NCBI RefSeq assembly: GCF_000316035.1
Contig: NZ_ANHX01000004.1
Span: 310,001-374,000 of the forward strand
DNA length: 64,000 nucleotides
Direction: 5' to 3'
From: Paenibacillus sp. PAMC 26794
GTDB lineage: Bacteria > Bacillota > Bacilli > Paenibacillales > Paenibacillaceae
Shown: positions 15,091-22,238 of the stretch, in pieces
Layout: each line of letters opens with the position of its first letter
Numbering within the stretch: the first letter of the stretch is position 1
Made by a program: the position numbers and the translations under genes
The notes under the pieces: model-generated
Databases searched by the model: none
Told to the model about the DNA's origin: nothing
What the model saw: only the letters and a program-made list of their open reading frames with translations

Positions 15091-15399
15091 ATGAACAAGC
15101 GTTGGATACAAATAGTTGGGTTTGTGATGTTTCTAATGATTCAGATGTACATAAGCAGCGAGCCTGCCACAGCATATGTCGTTACGAATGAGGTTCAGGT
15201 GGATGAAGAAACACGGCAGTTACTTGAAAAGAAATACGGGTTGGAACGTCCTGAGGAGCAGAAGACACAACAACACTTTTTATCGGGTGACTGGGGAATG
15301 AGTTTCCGGACCGAGCCTCCTGATTCGTTTGACCGGCTTGTTCATGTGGTTCCTTTTTCCCTAAGGCCACTGGCCTGGATCTTTCGTTTATTCGTGTAA
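15091..15399 (+). CDS. 102-residue membrane/exported protein resembling the N-terminus of OppB/DppB permeases
   Basis: It has an N-terminal hydrophobic helix (IVGFVMFLMIQMYI), then QLLEKKYGLERPEEQ and LSGDWGMSFRTEPP, then a hydrophobic end (PFSLRPLAWIFRLFV). The middle mirrors the extracellular loop of OppB/DppB permeases, where a Leu-Gly-Leu-x-x-Pro segment and a GD(L/W)G-S motif follow the first helix. The open frame is complete with AAAGGAG before the ATG and a clean stop, so it is either a deliberate mini-protein or a truncated permease relic. No transporter genes adjoin it. Function unknown. Confidence 0.6.
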   Translation: MNKRWIQIVGFVMFLMIQMYISSEPATAYVVTNEVQVDEETRQLLEKKYGLERPEEQKTQQHFLSGDWGMSFRTEPPDSFDRLVHVVPFSLRPLAWIFRLFV

Positions 15400-15455
15400 A
15401 ATGAAACCCGGACGGGCAATATAACAGAAACATATTGTCCCAAGGAGTGAGTGAA

Positions 15456-15776
15456 ATGAGAATGCTCATCGTTACCGTCATGTCGGTAGTTCTGAGTTTA
15501 GCCGGAATTACATCAGGCACAGGCGCCGCCATCCCTGATTATGCGAAGTGGGGAATTATTGCGGTCAAAGAAACACAGACCAAGTATAATGTGGATATTT
15601 TGGACTATAAGCATATCGGTCGTACCTCTCTAACAGCGGATCAATCACGGGAACAGTTCAAGCTATGGGTTCGTGCTAAAGACGGCAAACAATTCGCAGT
15701 CTGTGTGAATGTTGATTTTAATCCATCTACACAGCAGTTAAAGAAAGTACAATTCTCGGAATCGGATCGACACTGA
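15456..15776 (+). CDS. DUF3889-like secreted protein
   Basis: A 106-residue exported protein with a signal peptide (MRMLIVTVMSVVLSLAGITSG) and a mature domain opening IPDYAKWGIIAVKETQTKYN, which is the DUF3889 (YqzG-like) pattern. It continues with strand-rich segments such as FKLWVRAKDGKQFAVCVNVDF. AAGGAG lies 8 bases before ATG 15456; the longer frame from 15435 has no site. It is 56 bp after the OppB-like mini-protein gene and could be cotranscribed. Function is unknown. Confidence 0.8.
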   Translation: MRMLIVTVMSVVLSLAGITSGTGAAIPDYAKWGIIAVKETQTKYNVDILDYKHIGRTSLTADQSREQFKLWVRAKDGKQFAVCVNVDFNPSTQQLKKVQFSESDRH

Positions 15777-15837
15777 TCCGTTGCTGAACTTAGTCATTAC
15801 AAGCCATGTTTTCATATTAGCTACACTTTGGGTTGAA

Positions 15838-15878
15838 CCAGACTGCCTTAATCATTAAGGCGAAAGTCTGGTTTTTTT
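15838..15878 (+). terminator. Terminator after the DUF3889-like gene
   Basis: CCAGACT-CCTTAA pairs with TTAAGG-AGTCTGG, followed by TTTTTTT. Confidence 0.9.
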
Positions 15879-15903
15879 ATTTTACAAAATCCTTTTTTTA
15901 CTA

Positions 15904-15933
15904 TTGAATAAAGAACTTATGTTCGCATATAAT
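15904..15933 (+). promoter_or_regulatory. Promoter with overlapping LexA (SOS) box
   Basis: Promoter TTGAAT (15904-15909), 18 bp, TATAAT (15928-15933). The spacer contains GAAC-TTAT-GTTCG (15913-15925), a perfect GAAC-N4-GTTC LexA/DinR core as in Bacillota SOS boxes. A bound LexA would block the polymerase directly. Confidence 0.7.
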
Positions 15934-15971
15934 ATGAAATACAAACAAACGTTCTTATTGGAGGGATGATT

Positions 15972-16193
15972 ATGCTAGGGAAATATATTGGCCAGATGGT
16001 GGAGCTTGTCTACATGGATCGTGCAGGGCAGATTACGCAGCGACAGATTCGAATTAACAGTGTACGTGGCGGGATGATTAGAGCATCAGCTGGAAAAGAA
16101 GGCTCGCCCCGAACATTTCTGGAGCAAGGTATTCTGGCATGGCGTCCTGTTACCGATCTGAATGGGGAGGTAAAGTATGCTGAACGACTTTGA
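15972..16193 (+). CDS. Small WYL-like protein under a predicted LexA box
   Basis: A 73-residue protein with the strand pattern VELVYMDRAGQITQRQIRIN, then GGMIRASAG, then PRTFLEQGILAWRPV. This resembles a minimal WYL/Sm-like domain (I-Y-D-G-T-R ... R-F-I). WYL domains bind nucleic acids or oligonucleotides and switch regulators in DNA-damage and defence systems. ATG 15972 is preferred (GGAGGG with 7-base spacing) over ATG 15966. The gene overlaps the next by 17 bp. The LexA box suggests SOS induction. The WYL assignment is by eye. Confidence 0.65.
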   Translation: MLGKYIGQMVELVYMDRAGQITQRQIRINSVRGGMIRASAGKEGSPRTFLEQGILAWRPVTDLNGEVKYAERL

Positions 16194-16458
16194 ACGCAAG
16201 ATTTTACGTATTATGGTGAACTATGCAGGACAACGGCGCAGGTTGCCGCGAATGGATGAACTGGAGAACAAGACGGGACGAAGCAAAGCATTCATTCATG
16301 AGTCTTTGCTGGAGCTTGAACGCACCGGGCACATCGCGTGGGAGAACCGTTCTACTCTCGAAGGGATACAGATTTTGCAGGCATGGGAACAGGTACAACA
16401 GCCGATTCGCAAAAGCCAACCTTCCGGGGATTCCGTAAAATATTTTACGGACTACTAG
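16177..16458 (+). CDS. Winged-helix protein resembling the LexA DNA-binding domain
   Basis: A 93-residue protein: FERKILRIMVNYAGQRRRLP (helix 1), RMDELENKTGRSKAFIHESL (helix-turn-helix), LELERTGHIAW (wing). This is the layout of the LexA N-terminal domain, but there is no autoproteolytic peptidase domain. The tail is polar. GGGGAGG lies 6 bases before the ATG, and the 17-bp overlap with the upstream gene indicates translational coupling. It is a candidate SOS-induced regulator; whether it competes at LexA sites is speculation. Confidence 0.65.
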   Translation: MLNDFERKILRIMVNYAGQRRRLPRMDELENKTGRSKAFIHESLLELERTGHIAWENRSTLEGIQILQAWEQVQQPIRKSQPSGDSVKYFTDY

Positions 16459-16571
16459 GATGTGTTTTCAAACTTAACAAATTATACGTTGATGGATGTC
16501 AGCATCTAAACAGTCTGGGAGTCCAAGTTGGCTGATCCTGGCGAATGAGTAGATGATTTCTAAGGAACACA

Positions 16572-16740
16572 GGACGTCTTATTTGGCCTTCCGCTCCTCT
16601 TTTTAAATTGTAAGCAACATCAGACACCTTATTTCCCCAAATCCCCTGACAAAAACGCTATAAAGGCCAAAAATTCTGATATAGCGTGTCTCAGATTCCT
16701 TCAATTTCTAAGGGGGCTTCAAATTCTTGAATAAGACGCC
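16572..16740. repeat. Nested imperfect inverted repeat in a 420-bp gene-free region
   Basis: The gap 16459-16878 holds no reading frame that I trust. CGTCTTATT (16575-16583) pairs with AATAAGACG (16730-16738), extended by GG/CC past one bulge. Inside, ACGCTATA (16655-16662) pairs with TATAGCGT (16680-16687). Degenerate direct copies of a GAC-x-x-CT-A-TT motif occur at about 16573, 16623 and 16734. It may be a MITE-like element or a structured transcript. No transposase. Confidence 0.45.
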
Positions 16741-16811
16741 TCAGATTCGTTACCACTCGTGGGCCTGAGTTCGGCTTTCAGTAGGTTTGAAGACACCCTC
16801 TAGTGAACATA

Positions 16812-16843
16812 AGAAAACGCCAACCCGGATATCCGGATCGGCG
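16812..16843 (-). terminator. Terminator after the DUF3892-like gene
   Basis: On the minus strand CGCC-GATCCGGAT pairs with ATCCGGGTT-GGCG, followed by TTTTCTT. Confidence 0.75.
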
Positions 16844-16878
16844 CTTACTGTGTCACACATACGACGTGTGCATCTATT

Positions 16879-17115
16879 TTAGAAATGGGGAAGTTGGTCC
16901 AGGTTGTTGGTTGGGTCACCGTCGGCATCGCCGCGAATGTACATTTCTCCATCTTTACCTTTAAATACATTCACGCCGGCAATAGCGCCAGCCTTTACTT
17001 CTGCAAGTGCCTGCTGATAATCCAGTACACGTCCTGCTGAAGTTTGAAAAGCTGTCAGGTCACCGTCACCATTTTTCTGTACTGCTGTGAAACTCTCGCG
17101 TGTCGTTTGATCCAT
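16879..17115 (-). CDS. DUF3892-like small protein
   Basis: A 78-residue protein with AVQKNGDGDLTAFQTSAGRV, then LDYQQALAEVKAGAIAGVNV and KDGEMYIRGDADGDP. It matches the DUF3892 pattern (V-x-x-N-G-D-G-x-I-x-x-F-x-x-S-G-x-x-L-x-Y-x-x-A). The family is small, cytosolic and of unknown function. AAGGAGAG lies upstream of the ATG. It is monocistronic with its own terminator. Confidence 0.85.
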   Translation of the reverse strand: MDQTTRESFTAVQKNGDGDLTAFQTSAGRVLDYQQALAEVKAGAIAGVNVFKGKDGEMYIRGDADGDPTNNLDQLPHF

Positions 17116-17227
17116 GATGTCACACTCTCCTTATATGACGAGATAGGAATCTGTCTACCTGATTAGTCTATCCGATTTCCTCGGAAGTATGCATCATATG
17201 CTGATAAGACCTGCCAACGCCGAGGTT

Positions 17228-17677
17228 TTACAGATTCTTTCTCATACGAACATGCAGAATATCTGCATCATAAAAAGGTTCTTCCGAAATCACTTCATAA
17301 CCCAGTTTTTCATAGAATTTCTGTGCCTGACATTGCGCATCCAGTACAGAATAGGATAAGCCGAGTTCACGTGCCAGCTCCTCCATCGCGAGTAGAAGCA
17401 CACGTCCATAACCAAATGAACGATGAGACTCAAGCACTGCGATCCGCTGCATCTTGGCCGTATCCTTGCTGTAATAGATCAGACGTCCTGTGGCTACAGC
17501 TTGGCCATCCGTACTTAACAATACATGATGCACATCCGGACTGATGACATCATATTGATCAATCTCAATCTCGGCAGGCACCTGTTGCTCGATCACAAAA
17601 ACGTGATGGCGAATTCCCAGGGCTTGCTCCAGTTGTTCTTCTGTTGATACATAACTAATCTCAGCTGCCAATTCCAT
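17228..17677 (-). CDS. GNAT family N-acetyltransferase (YjcF/ElaA-like)
   Basis: A 149-residue single-domain GNAT. Residues 16-33 (EQALGIRHHVFVIEQQVP) form the N-terminal acceptor part, and KMQRIAVLESHRSFGYGRVLL holds the acetyl-CoA pyrophosphate loop (HRSFGYG, a variant of R/Q-x-x-G-x-G/A). FYEKLGYEVISEEPFYDADI matches the YjcF-type ending. Substrate unknown. The ribosome site AAGGA abuts the annotated ATG, so initiation at the TTG two codons later (17671) is also possible. Confidence 0.88.
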   Translation of the reverse strand: MELAAEISYVSTEEQLEQALGIRHHVFVIEQQVPAEIEIDQYDVISPDVHHVLLSTDGQAVATGRLIYYSKDTAKMQRIAVLESHRSFGYGRVLLLAMEELARELGLSYSVLDAQCQAQKFYEKLGYEVISEEPFYDADILHVRMRKNL

Positions 17678-17780
17678 TCCTTCTTTCTGCTCTTGCGCGA
17701 CATATCAGACTGAATTATACAAAAAAATGTTTTTCCTGTATAGTGAAGTCTGGAACATATTGGGAGAGGAGGGGGTAGTG

Positions 17781-17894
17781 ATGGGCATGACAGGCATCAT
17801 GTTAATTACATTGCTAATGTCGGCGGGAATGATTACTCTGTTGTATTACGTGACGAAGAAAGCATACTCACGCAAGTGTGATGAAGACGAGTGA
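17781..17894 (+). CDS. 37-residue small membrane protein, YtzI-like layout
   Basis: Sequence starts MGMTGIMLITLLMSAG, continues as a single hydrophobic helix to LLYYV, then TKKAYSRK and an acidic end. GGAGGGGG lies about 8 bases before ATG 17781. The helix followed by K-A-Y-S resembles small YtzI-type peptides of Bacilli, a weak likeness. No neighbours share its orientation. Confidence 0.6.
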   Translation: MGMTGIMLITLLMSAGMITLLYYVTKKAYSRKCDEDE

Positions 17895-17909
17895 TTCACC
17901 TGTTAACCT

Positions 17910-18167
17910 TCACGGCAAGACTTCACTGCTTCCTCGCGGAGAATATACATCTTGAATTACAGATTTGGAGTATACGTCCAGCCAAACGGGCAGAGATTCA
18001 CCATTTTCATTGGGCTGTTGTAATTGTTGGAATTGAACTGTATGTTCATCCCTCTCTAAGCTGCAACCAGTAACGGTTGTACTGAGAATCACAAGCCCAA
18101 TCAAGGGGAAGAAGCATTTGGTAAATGTATATTTATTGGATTTTGACCGTTTTGTTATGTTTCTCAT
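17910..18167 (-). CDS. Small lipoprotein, unknown
   Basis: An 85-residue lipoprotein. A basic N-region (MRNITKRSKSNKYTFTK) precedes a hydrophobic core (FFPLIGLVILST) and a lipobox-like TVTGC, so Cys would be diacylated and the mature ~50-residue polar peptide would sit on the outer membrane face. GAGGTGAA lies before ATG 18167; the longer frame to 18254 lacks a site. No family recognised. Confidence 0.7.
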   Translation of the reverse strand: MRNITKRSKSNKYTFTKCFFPLIGLVILSTTVTGCSLERDEHTVQFQQLQQPNENGESLPVWLDVYSKSVIQDVYSPRGSSEVLP

Positions 18168-18247
18168 AGGGAATTCACCTCGTTGTAGAAATGGTAATCT
18201 TTCCTTTATTGTGCACCATTTCGGGTGAATTATAACCAAATAAATCA

Positions 18248-18277
18248 TTGACAATGAACACGGTTACTTGATATGAT
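18248..18277 (+). promoter_or_regulatory. Promoter of tRNA-Val
   Basis: TTGACA (18248-18253), 18 bp, TATGAT (18272-18277), 35 bp before the mature tRNA. Confidence 0.7.
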
Positions 18278-18311
18278 ACTGTTACTTGATTGGGAAACAA
18301 TTATATATCAT

Positions 18312-18384
18312 GATCTGTTAGCTCAGCTGGGAGAGCACTATCTTGACAGGGTAGGGGTCAGTGGTTCGAGCCCACTACAGATCA
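18312..18384 (+). tRNA. tRNA-Val (anticodon GAC)
   Basis: A 73-nt cloverleaf without encoded CCA. Acceptor arms are GATCTGT and ACAGATC with discriminator A. D-arm is GCTC...GAGC. The anticodon stem CTATC/GGTAG encloses TTGACAG (anticodon GAC), and the T-arm is AGTGG-TTCGAGC-CCACT. It has its own promoter and terminator, i.e. a single-tRNA unit. Confidence 0.95.
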
Positions 18385-18390
18385 TACATG

Positions 18391-18426
18391 AGAAGCCTTA
18401 CAATGTAAGGCTTCTTTTCTTTTTTA
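18391..18426 (+). terminator. Terminator of tRNA-Val
   Basis: AGAAGCCTTAC and GTAAGGCTTCT around AAT, followed by TTTCTTTTTT. Confidence 0.9.
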
Positions 18427-18576
18427 CATACAAACATGAATGCGATTTGCGATAGTTTCAGTTTCTCTTCCTCTTTTTAAACAAAACTTAAATAAAACAT
18501 AAATTCAGCGTAAGGTTCGTCTTCTATACTTGGTTCTGAGGTCAGGTCAATATAGAACAGGAGAAGGAGAGAACTT

Positions 18577-20796
18577 ATGAATTATTCAAGTCCATTTACA
18601 TCAAAGTTAGCCAGAGTAGGGATCGCGGGTACACTGGCTTTAATACTGGCAATAAGCCCACTTGCCAACATGGGGGTTGTTGCCGCGGAAGAAGGCCCAG
18701 CGCCCCCAGCGCCTGTATCTACGAAGATATATAACACACAGAAAGACTCTCTAGAGCAGACGCCTATTCAATACCAGATCCAGGCTCGGCTGAATGAGAA
18801 GGACATGACGATCCAGGGGAGGGAGAAGGTAACGTATCACAACACAAGCAAGGATACTCTCCAGCAGCTGGTCCTTCATACATATGCTGATGCAAACCTC
18901 TCCAAGTCTACACAGGCGAGCATGTACCAACAGCATAATGAAAAGATTAGTGAAGATCACCCGGAGAAGACAGCGGAGGACTTTCTGGGTGGCATCGATA
19001 TTCAGGCTGTAAGCGCAGATAGCCAATCGCTGGATTTCCATAAGGAAAACCAAGCGTTGACCATGCAGTTGAAGAAGCCCGTTCAACCAGGCGAATCGGT
19101 ATCATTCCAACTGGAGTTTCAGTTGAATATACCCTATGGCTCACAGCGAGTTTCCTACTACAAAGACATGATCAATGGTGCACACTGGTTCCCGGTGATG
19201 TCTGTATACGACGAGGTTAAGCATCAATGGAACAAGGCACCGTATAGTCGAACATTTGAGAGCGATTATTACACCTCATCGGACTTTGAAGTTCAATTCA
19301 ATGTTCCTGATGAGTATCAGGTAGCCATGCCGGGCACGATCACCACTCAAGACAGTACAGAACATGGACGTAAGATTGTGTCTGCTGTAGCCGAGAATAC
19401 GAGGGAGTTTGTTTTCTTTGCAAGTCCTAATCTTCAAGTGGAACGCGCTACCCGTAACGGTCTGACGGTGGAATACTACTATTTTAACGATGATCCATCC
19501 AAGAAAAAGATAGTTGACCGCTACATTAATCAGGCATTCAAGGTCATCGATTTCTATAGTGAGAAATATGGCAAGTATCCCTATCCAGAGTTCCGAATTG
19601 TCGAGACGTATGTACAAGGCGTTGCCGTGGAGTATGCGAGGCTCATCCAGATGGGACAGATTCAAAATGGTGCTGTTCCAGAAGAAGACACTACATTTGT
19701 TCATGAAATAGCGCATCAGTGGTTCCATGCATTGATCGGTAATAATTCGGAGACAGAATCCTTCCTGGATGAAGGCTTTGCTGATTTCTCCATGGTGTAT
19801 TTTGCCGAGAAACAGGGAGACAAGCTAAATGGGTTCAGATCCATACAGTTTGATACTGCGCCTGTAGATATGGCGATTGCGTCAACAAACGATGAAGCTG
19901 GGGATTTGGCAGGTTTGGTATATTATCAGAAGGGGCGACAAGCGATCTATCAGCTGTACCGTTCCGTCGGTGAAGAGAAATTTGACGAGTTGATGAGGAC
20001 ATATTTCAAACGCTACGTGTACCAAAATACAACGGTAGAGGGGCTGCTTCAAACCATTGAAGATGTGCTTGGTAAAGAAATACGTTCAGAGATGCAGATG
20101 GCCCTATATCAGCCTGATTTTGTCTTAAAGCCGGAATACCAATTATCACAGGAAGAGACCGCCGCCTATGTACATGACATGTTACAACAACAGTATCAGG
20201 CTGTCATGGGCATGATCCCTAATCTGCTTTATGAAGTGATGAATCGATTGATGGACAAAGTCCTTCAAGGCGAGGAATTAACCATTGTGCTCAGCGATCA
20301 GGTGAGTAAGCTTGCAACTAAACAGCAGGAAGATATGGTTAATCAGTTGACCGGATTCCTTGATATGACAGGTGTGAAGTACGACATTATAAGGGATCGC
20401 AAGGAACTGAAGCAAAAGATGAAAAAAGAGATCGGCAACAGCAACCTTATTGTCATTGGCAATGCCAAGTCAAACGGATTTGTGCAGGCTTTAAAACTTA
20501 ACATTATTGATCGAACGAAACAGACAGGTTTTCCTTGGAAAAATACCATGAATCAACCTCTCTCCGCGGGTGCATATGTTATCAAACATCCCTATAACCA
20601 GAATCGATTGATGCTTCATTATTTCTGGAATGAGGATCATCTGAGTGATGCGGCATTTGAAGCTTTTAAGCTGAAAATACAGGAGTCTATCGGATTCGCT
20701 AACGACTTTTACCAGTACTATGTAATGGATAACCAAGGCAAGGAGAAATCCAATAAAAAAGTTGCGAATCCCATATCTTCACTTTTTGCGGAGTAA
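18577..20796 (+). CDS. Exported M1-family zinc metallopeptidase
   Basis: A 739-residue gluzincin. A signal peptide (about 1-36, ending NMGVVAAEE) precedes an aminopeptidase-N-like beta domain. The zinc site is HEIAHQWFH (H376, E377, H380) with the third ligand E399 in FLDEGFAD. The usual GxMEN exopeptidase motif is replaced by GVAVEY (348-353), so peptide specificity may differ from classical APN. The C-terminal ~200 residues include a charged region (about 570-640) not typical of short M1 enzymes. GGAGA precedes the ATG. Monocistronic, ending at a hairpin terminator. Confidence 0.9.
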   Translation: MNYSSPFTSKLARVGIAGTLALILAISPLANMGVVAAEEGPAPPAPVSTKIYNTQKDSLEQTPIQYQIQARLNEKDMTIQGREKVTYHNTSKDTLQQLVLHTYADANLSKSTQASMYQQHNEKISEDHPEKTAEDFLGGIDIQAVSADSQSLDFHKENQALTMQLKKPVQPGESVSFQLEFQLNIPYGSQRVSYYKDMINGAHWFPVMSVYDEVKHQWNKAPYSRTFESDYYTSSDFEVQFNVPDEYQVAMPGTITTQDSTEHGRKIVSAVAENTREFVFFASPNLQVERATRNGLTVEYYYFNDDPSKKKIVDRYINQAFKVIDFYSEKYGKYPYPEFRIVETYVQGVAVEYARLIQMGQIQNGAVPEEDTTFVHEIAHQWFHALIGNNSETESFLDEGFADFSMVYFAEKQGDKLNGFRSIQFDTAPVDMAIASTNDEAGDLAGLVYYQKGRQAIYQLYRSVGEEKFDELMRTYFKRYVYQNTTVEGLLQTIEDVLGKEIRSEMQMALYQPDFVLKPEYQLSQEETAAYVHDMLQQQYQAVMGMIPNLLYEVMNRLMDKVLQGEELTIVLSDQVSKLATKQQEDMVNQLTGFLDMTGVKYDIIRDRKELKQKMKKEIGNSNLIVIGNAKSNGFVQALKLNIIDRTKQTGFPWKNTMNQPLSAGAYVIKHPYNQNRLMLHYFWNEDHLSDAAFEAFKLKIQESIGFANDFYQYYVMDNQGKEKSNKKVANPISSLFAE

Positions 20797-20826
20797 TAAG
20801 GAATTGATTTTGCAGTTTCATCGTTC

Positions 20827-20868
20827 AAACAGGTTAGCCAATTCGTATTGGTTAGCCTGTTTATGTTT
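20827..20868 (+). terminator. Terminator after the M1 peptidase gene
   Basis: AACAGGTTAGCCAAT pairs with ATTGGTTAGCCTGTT (two G-T) over TCGT, followed by a T-rich tail. Confidence 0.8.
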
Positions 20869-20978
20869 TATATGAAAACCAGACTTAGAATAATAGGCTG
20901 TAAGATGGGCATAATGCTTTAACACAAAGGCAACTTCATGAATATACTTATTGAGAGAAAACAATAGGAGGGATTAAT

Positions 20979-21251
20979 ATGAAGGATCAACATTATCCGT
21001 GCGTACCAATGAAAGGGACAGTTGCTGATTACAACTGTAAAGGAAATAAAGGAATGAACAAAATGAAAGCGTATTCATATAATGCTAGAATTTGTCCTAT
21101 CATTTGTATTACTCAAGAGCCGGCTACGATTGAGGGTAATGTTGTTGATTTTTCAATCCTATTAAAGGACACTTCGGATGTTTTATATTCGCGACCGGTA
21201 CATGGTAATACCCTGCTCACGAAGGAGTTGATTTCCCATGTCTATGACTGA
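20979..21251 (+). CDS. Hypothetical protein, first gene of a three-gene operon
   Basis: A 90-residue protein with four Cys (YPCVP, YNCKG, RICPIIC) in the first half and no recognised fold. ATAGGAGGG precedes the ATG at 8 bases. It overlaps the next gene by 14 bp, which implies translational coupling with the beta-propeller protein. The second half (IEGNVVDFSILLKDTSDVLY) looks strand-rich. Function unknown. Confidence 0.6.
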   Translation: MKDQHYPCVPMKGTVADYNCKGNKGMNKMKAYSYNARICPIICITQEPATIEGNVVDFSILLKDTSDVLYSRPVHGNTLLTKELISHVYD

Positions 21252-22236
21252 AAATATTGCTCAGGCAGCACTTGATGCAGCGATGAAGGCAGACAGGGCC
21301 GTTGCGCCTTATGATTATTGCGATGCAGAATCCAGACGGATGTACACGCCTCAATTTGATAAAAAAATGGACAATCCTATGTATACCGCTGCAATGGCAG
21401 GTCTCCAATCGATCTATTGGTTTCGGGCGATCAAGGTAAAGGGGCTTATCCCTGATGCAAAAGCAAATTATTATGCCACGTATTCTACCAACCATAATCG
21501 TATCGGGGGAATTGGACTTGCGTATTCTAACAGCCCGACAGGGCCATGGACCAAACATGGACAGGTGTATCTGGATACCGTAGTTGGGAATTCAACGGAA
21601 ACGCCATTTGTGATCTGGAACGATGAAGAACAATTGTTCTTTATGTATTATCAACAAAACGGACTGGGGATCAATCAATCAACGGCACTTGCGACCTCTG
21701 TAGACATGATTAACTGGACAAGAGTGGGTTTGATTTTGGACAAACCTCCCGGTTTCCCAGGTGATGGTCATACCGGATACTTCTCGTGTTTTAGAAATGG
21801 CGGCAAATGGATTGGTTTCTCGGTGATGGGCGGCGGTGACTTTGGCCGTAAATGTATTTGGTATTCTCATGACGGACGTAGCTGGTTAGCTGATCCAAGA
21901 CCATTAATGGGTGGTAATGATGCGACTTTATCAGCGGGAGAAAACATTTCGAGACCCAATGCTGGTGTATTTATGTACAAAGGCAGCATGTGGTGGCTGG
22001 GTATGTTATCGGCTTATGCTTCCGGTGGGGTTACGACAGTAGCTCGGCCTGCCATTGCCAAGATCAGCGCAGACTTTCGTCAACTGCTGGACAAACCTAC
22101 AGATATATATTTTCCGGCATTGAATTGGGAAACGACTAACATGCAATCCTTGATGGTGTCCGTTATGGACGGCGTAGTGTACGTGTATTACAATACCGAT
22201 CATAATATCGGTGTAGCCTATTCGGTGGGGGTGTAG
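21238..22236 (+). CDS. Five-bladed beta-propeller protein, glycosyl-hydrolase-like
   Basis: A 332-residue protein. After a 60-residue helical/polar N-terminus it shows repeated propeller-type blades with the GH43/GH32-style phrases GLAYSNSPTGPWTKHG, ALATSVDMINWTRVG, IWYSHDGRSWLAD and AYASGGVTT. No signal peptide is seen. A carbohydrate-binding or glycosidase role is suggested, but catalytic acids cannot be placed with certainty. The operon context with a short protein upstream and a jelly-roll-like protein 2 bp downstream resembles phage-tail or tailocin adhesin modules, without any other tail genes here. Confidence 0.65.
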   Translation: MSMTENIAQAALDAAMKADRAVAPYDYCDAESRRMYTPQFDKKMDNPMYTAAMAGLQSIYWFRAIKVKGLIPDAKANYYATYSTNHNRIGGIGLAYSNSPTGPWTKHGQVYLDTVVGNSTETPFVIWNDEEQLFFMYYQQNGLGINQSTALATSVDMINWTRVGLILDKPPGFPGDGHTGYFSCFRNGGKWIGFSVMGGGDFGRKCIWYSHDGRSWLADPRPLMGGNDATLSAGENISRPNAGVFMYKGSMWWLGMLSAYASGGVTTVARPAIAKISADFRQLLDKPTDIYFPALNWETTNMQSLMVSVMDGVVYVYYNTDHNIGVAYSVGV

Positions 22237-22238
22237 AG

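Noticed and set aside
18312..18384. tRNA-Val as an integration (attachment) site
   Set aside because: No repeated tRNA 3' end or integrase was found nearby, and the flanking genes look like core genome.
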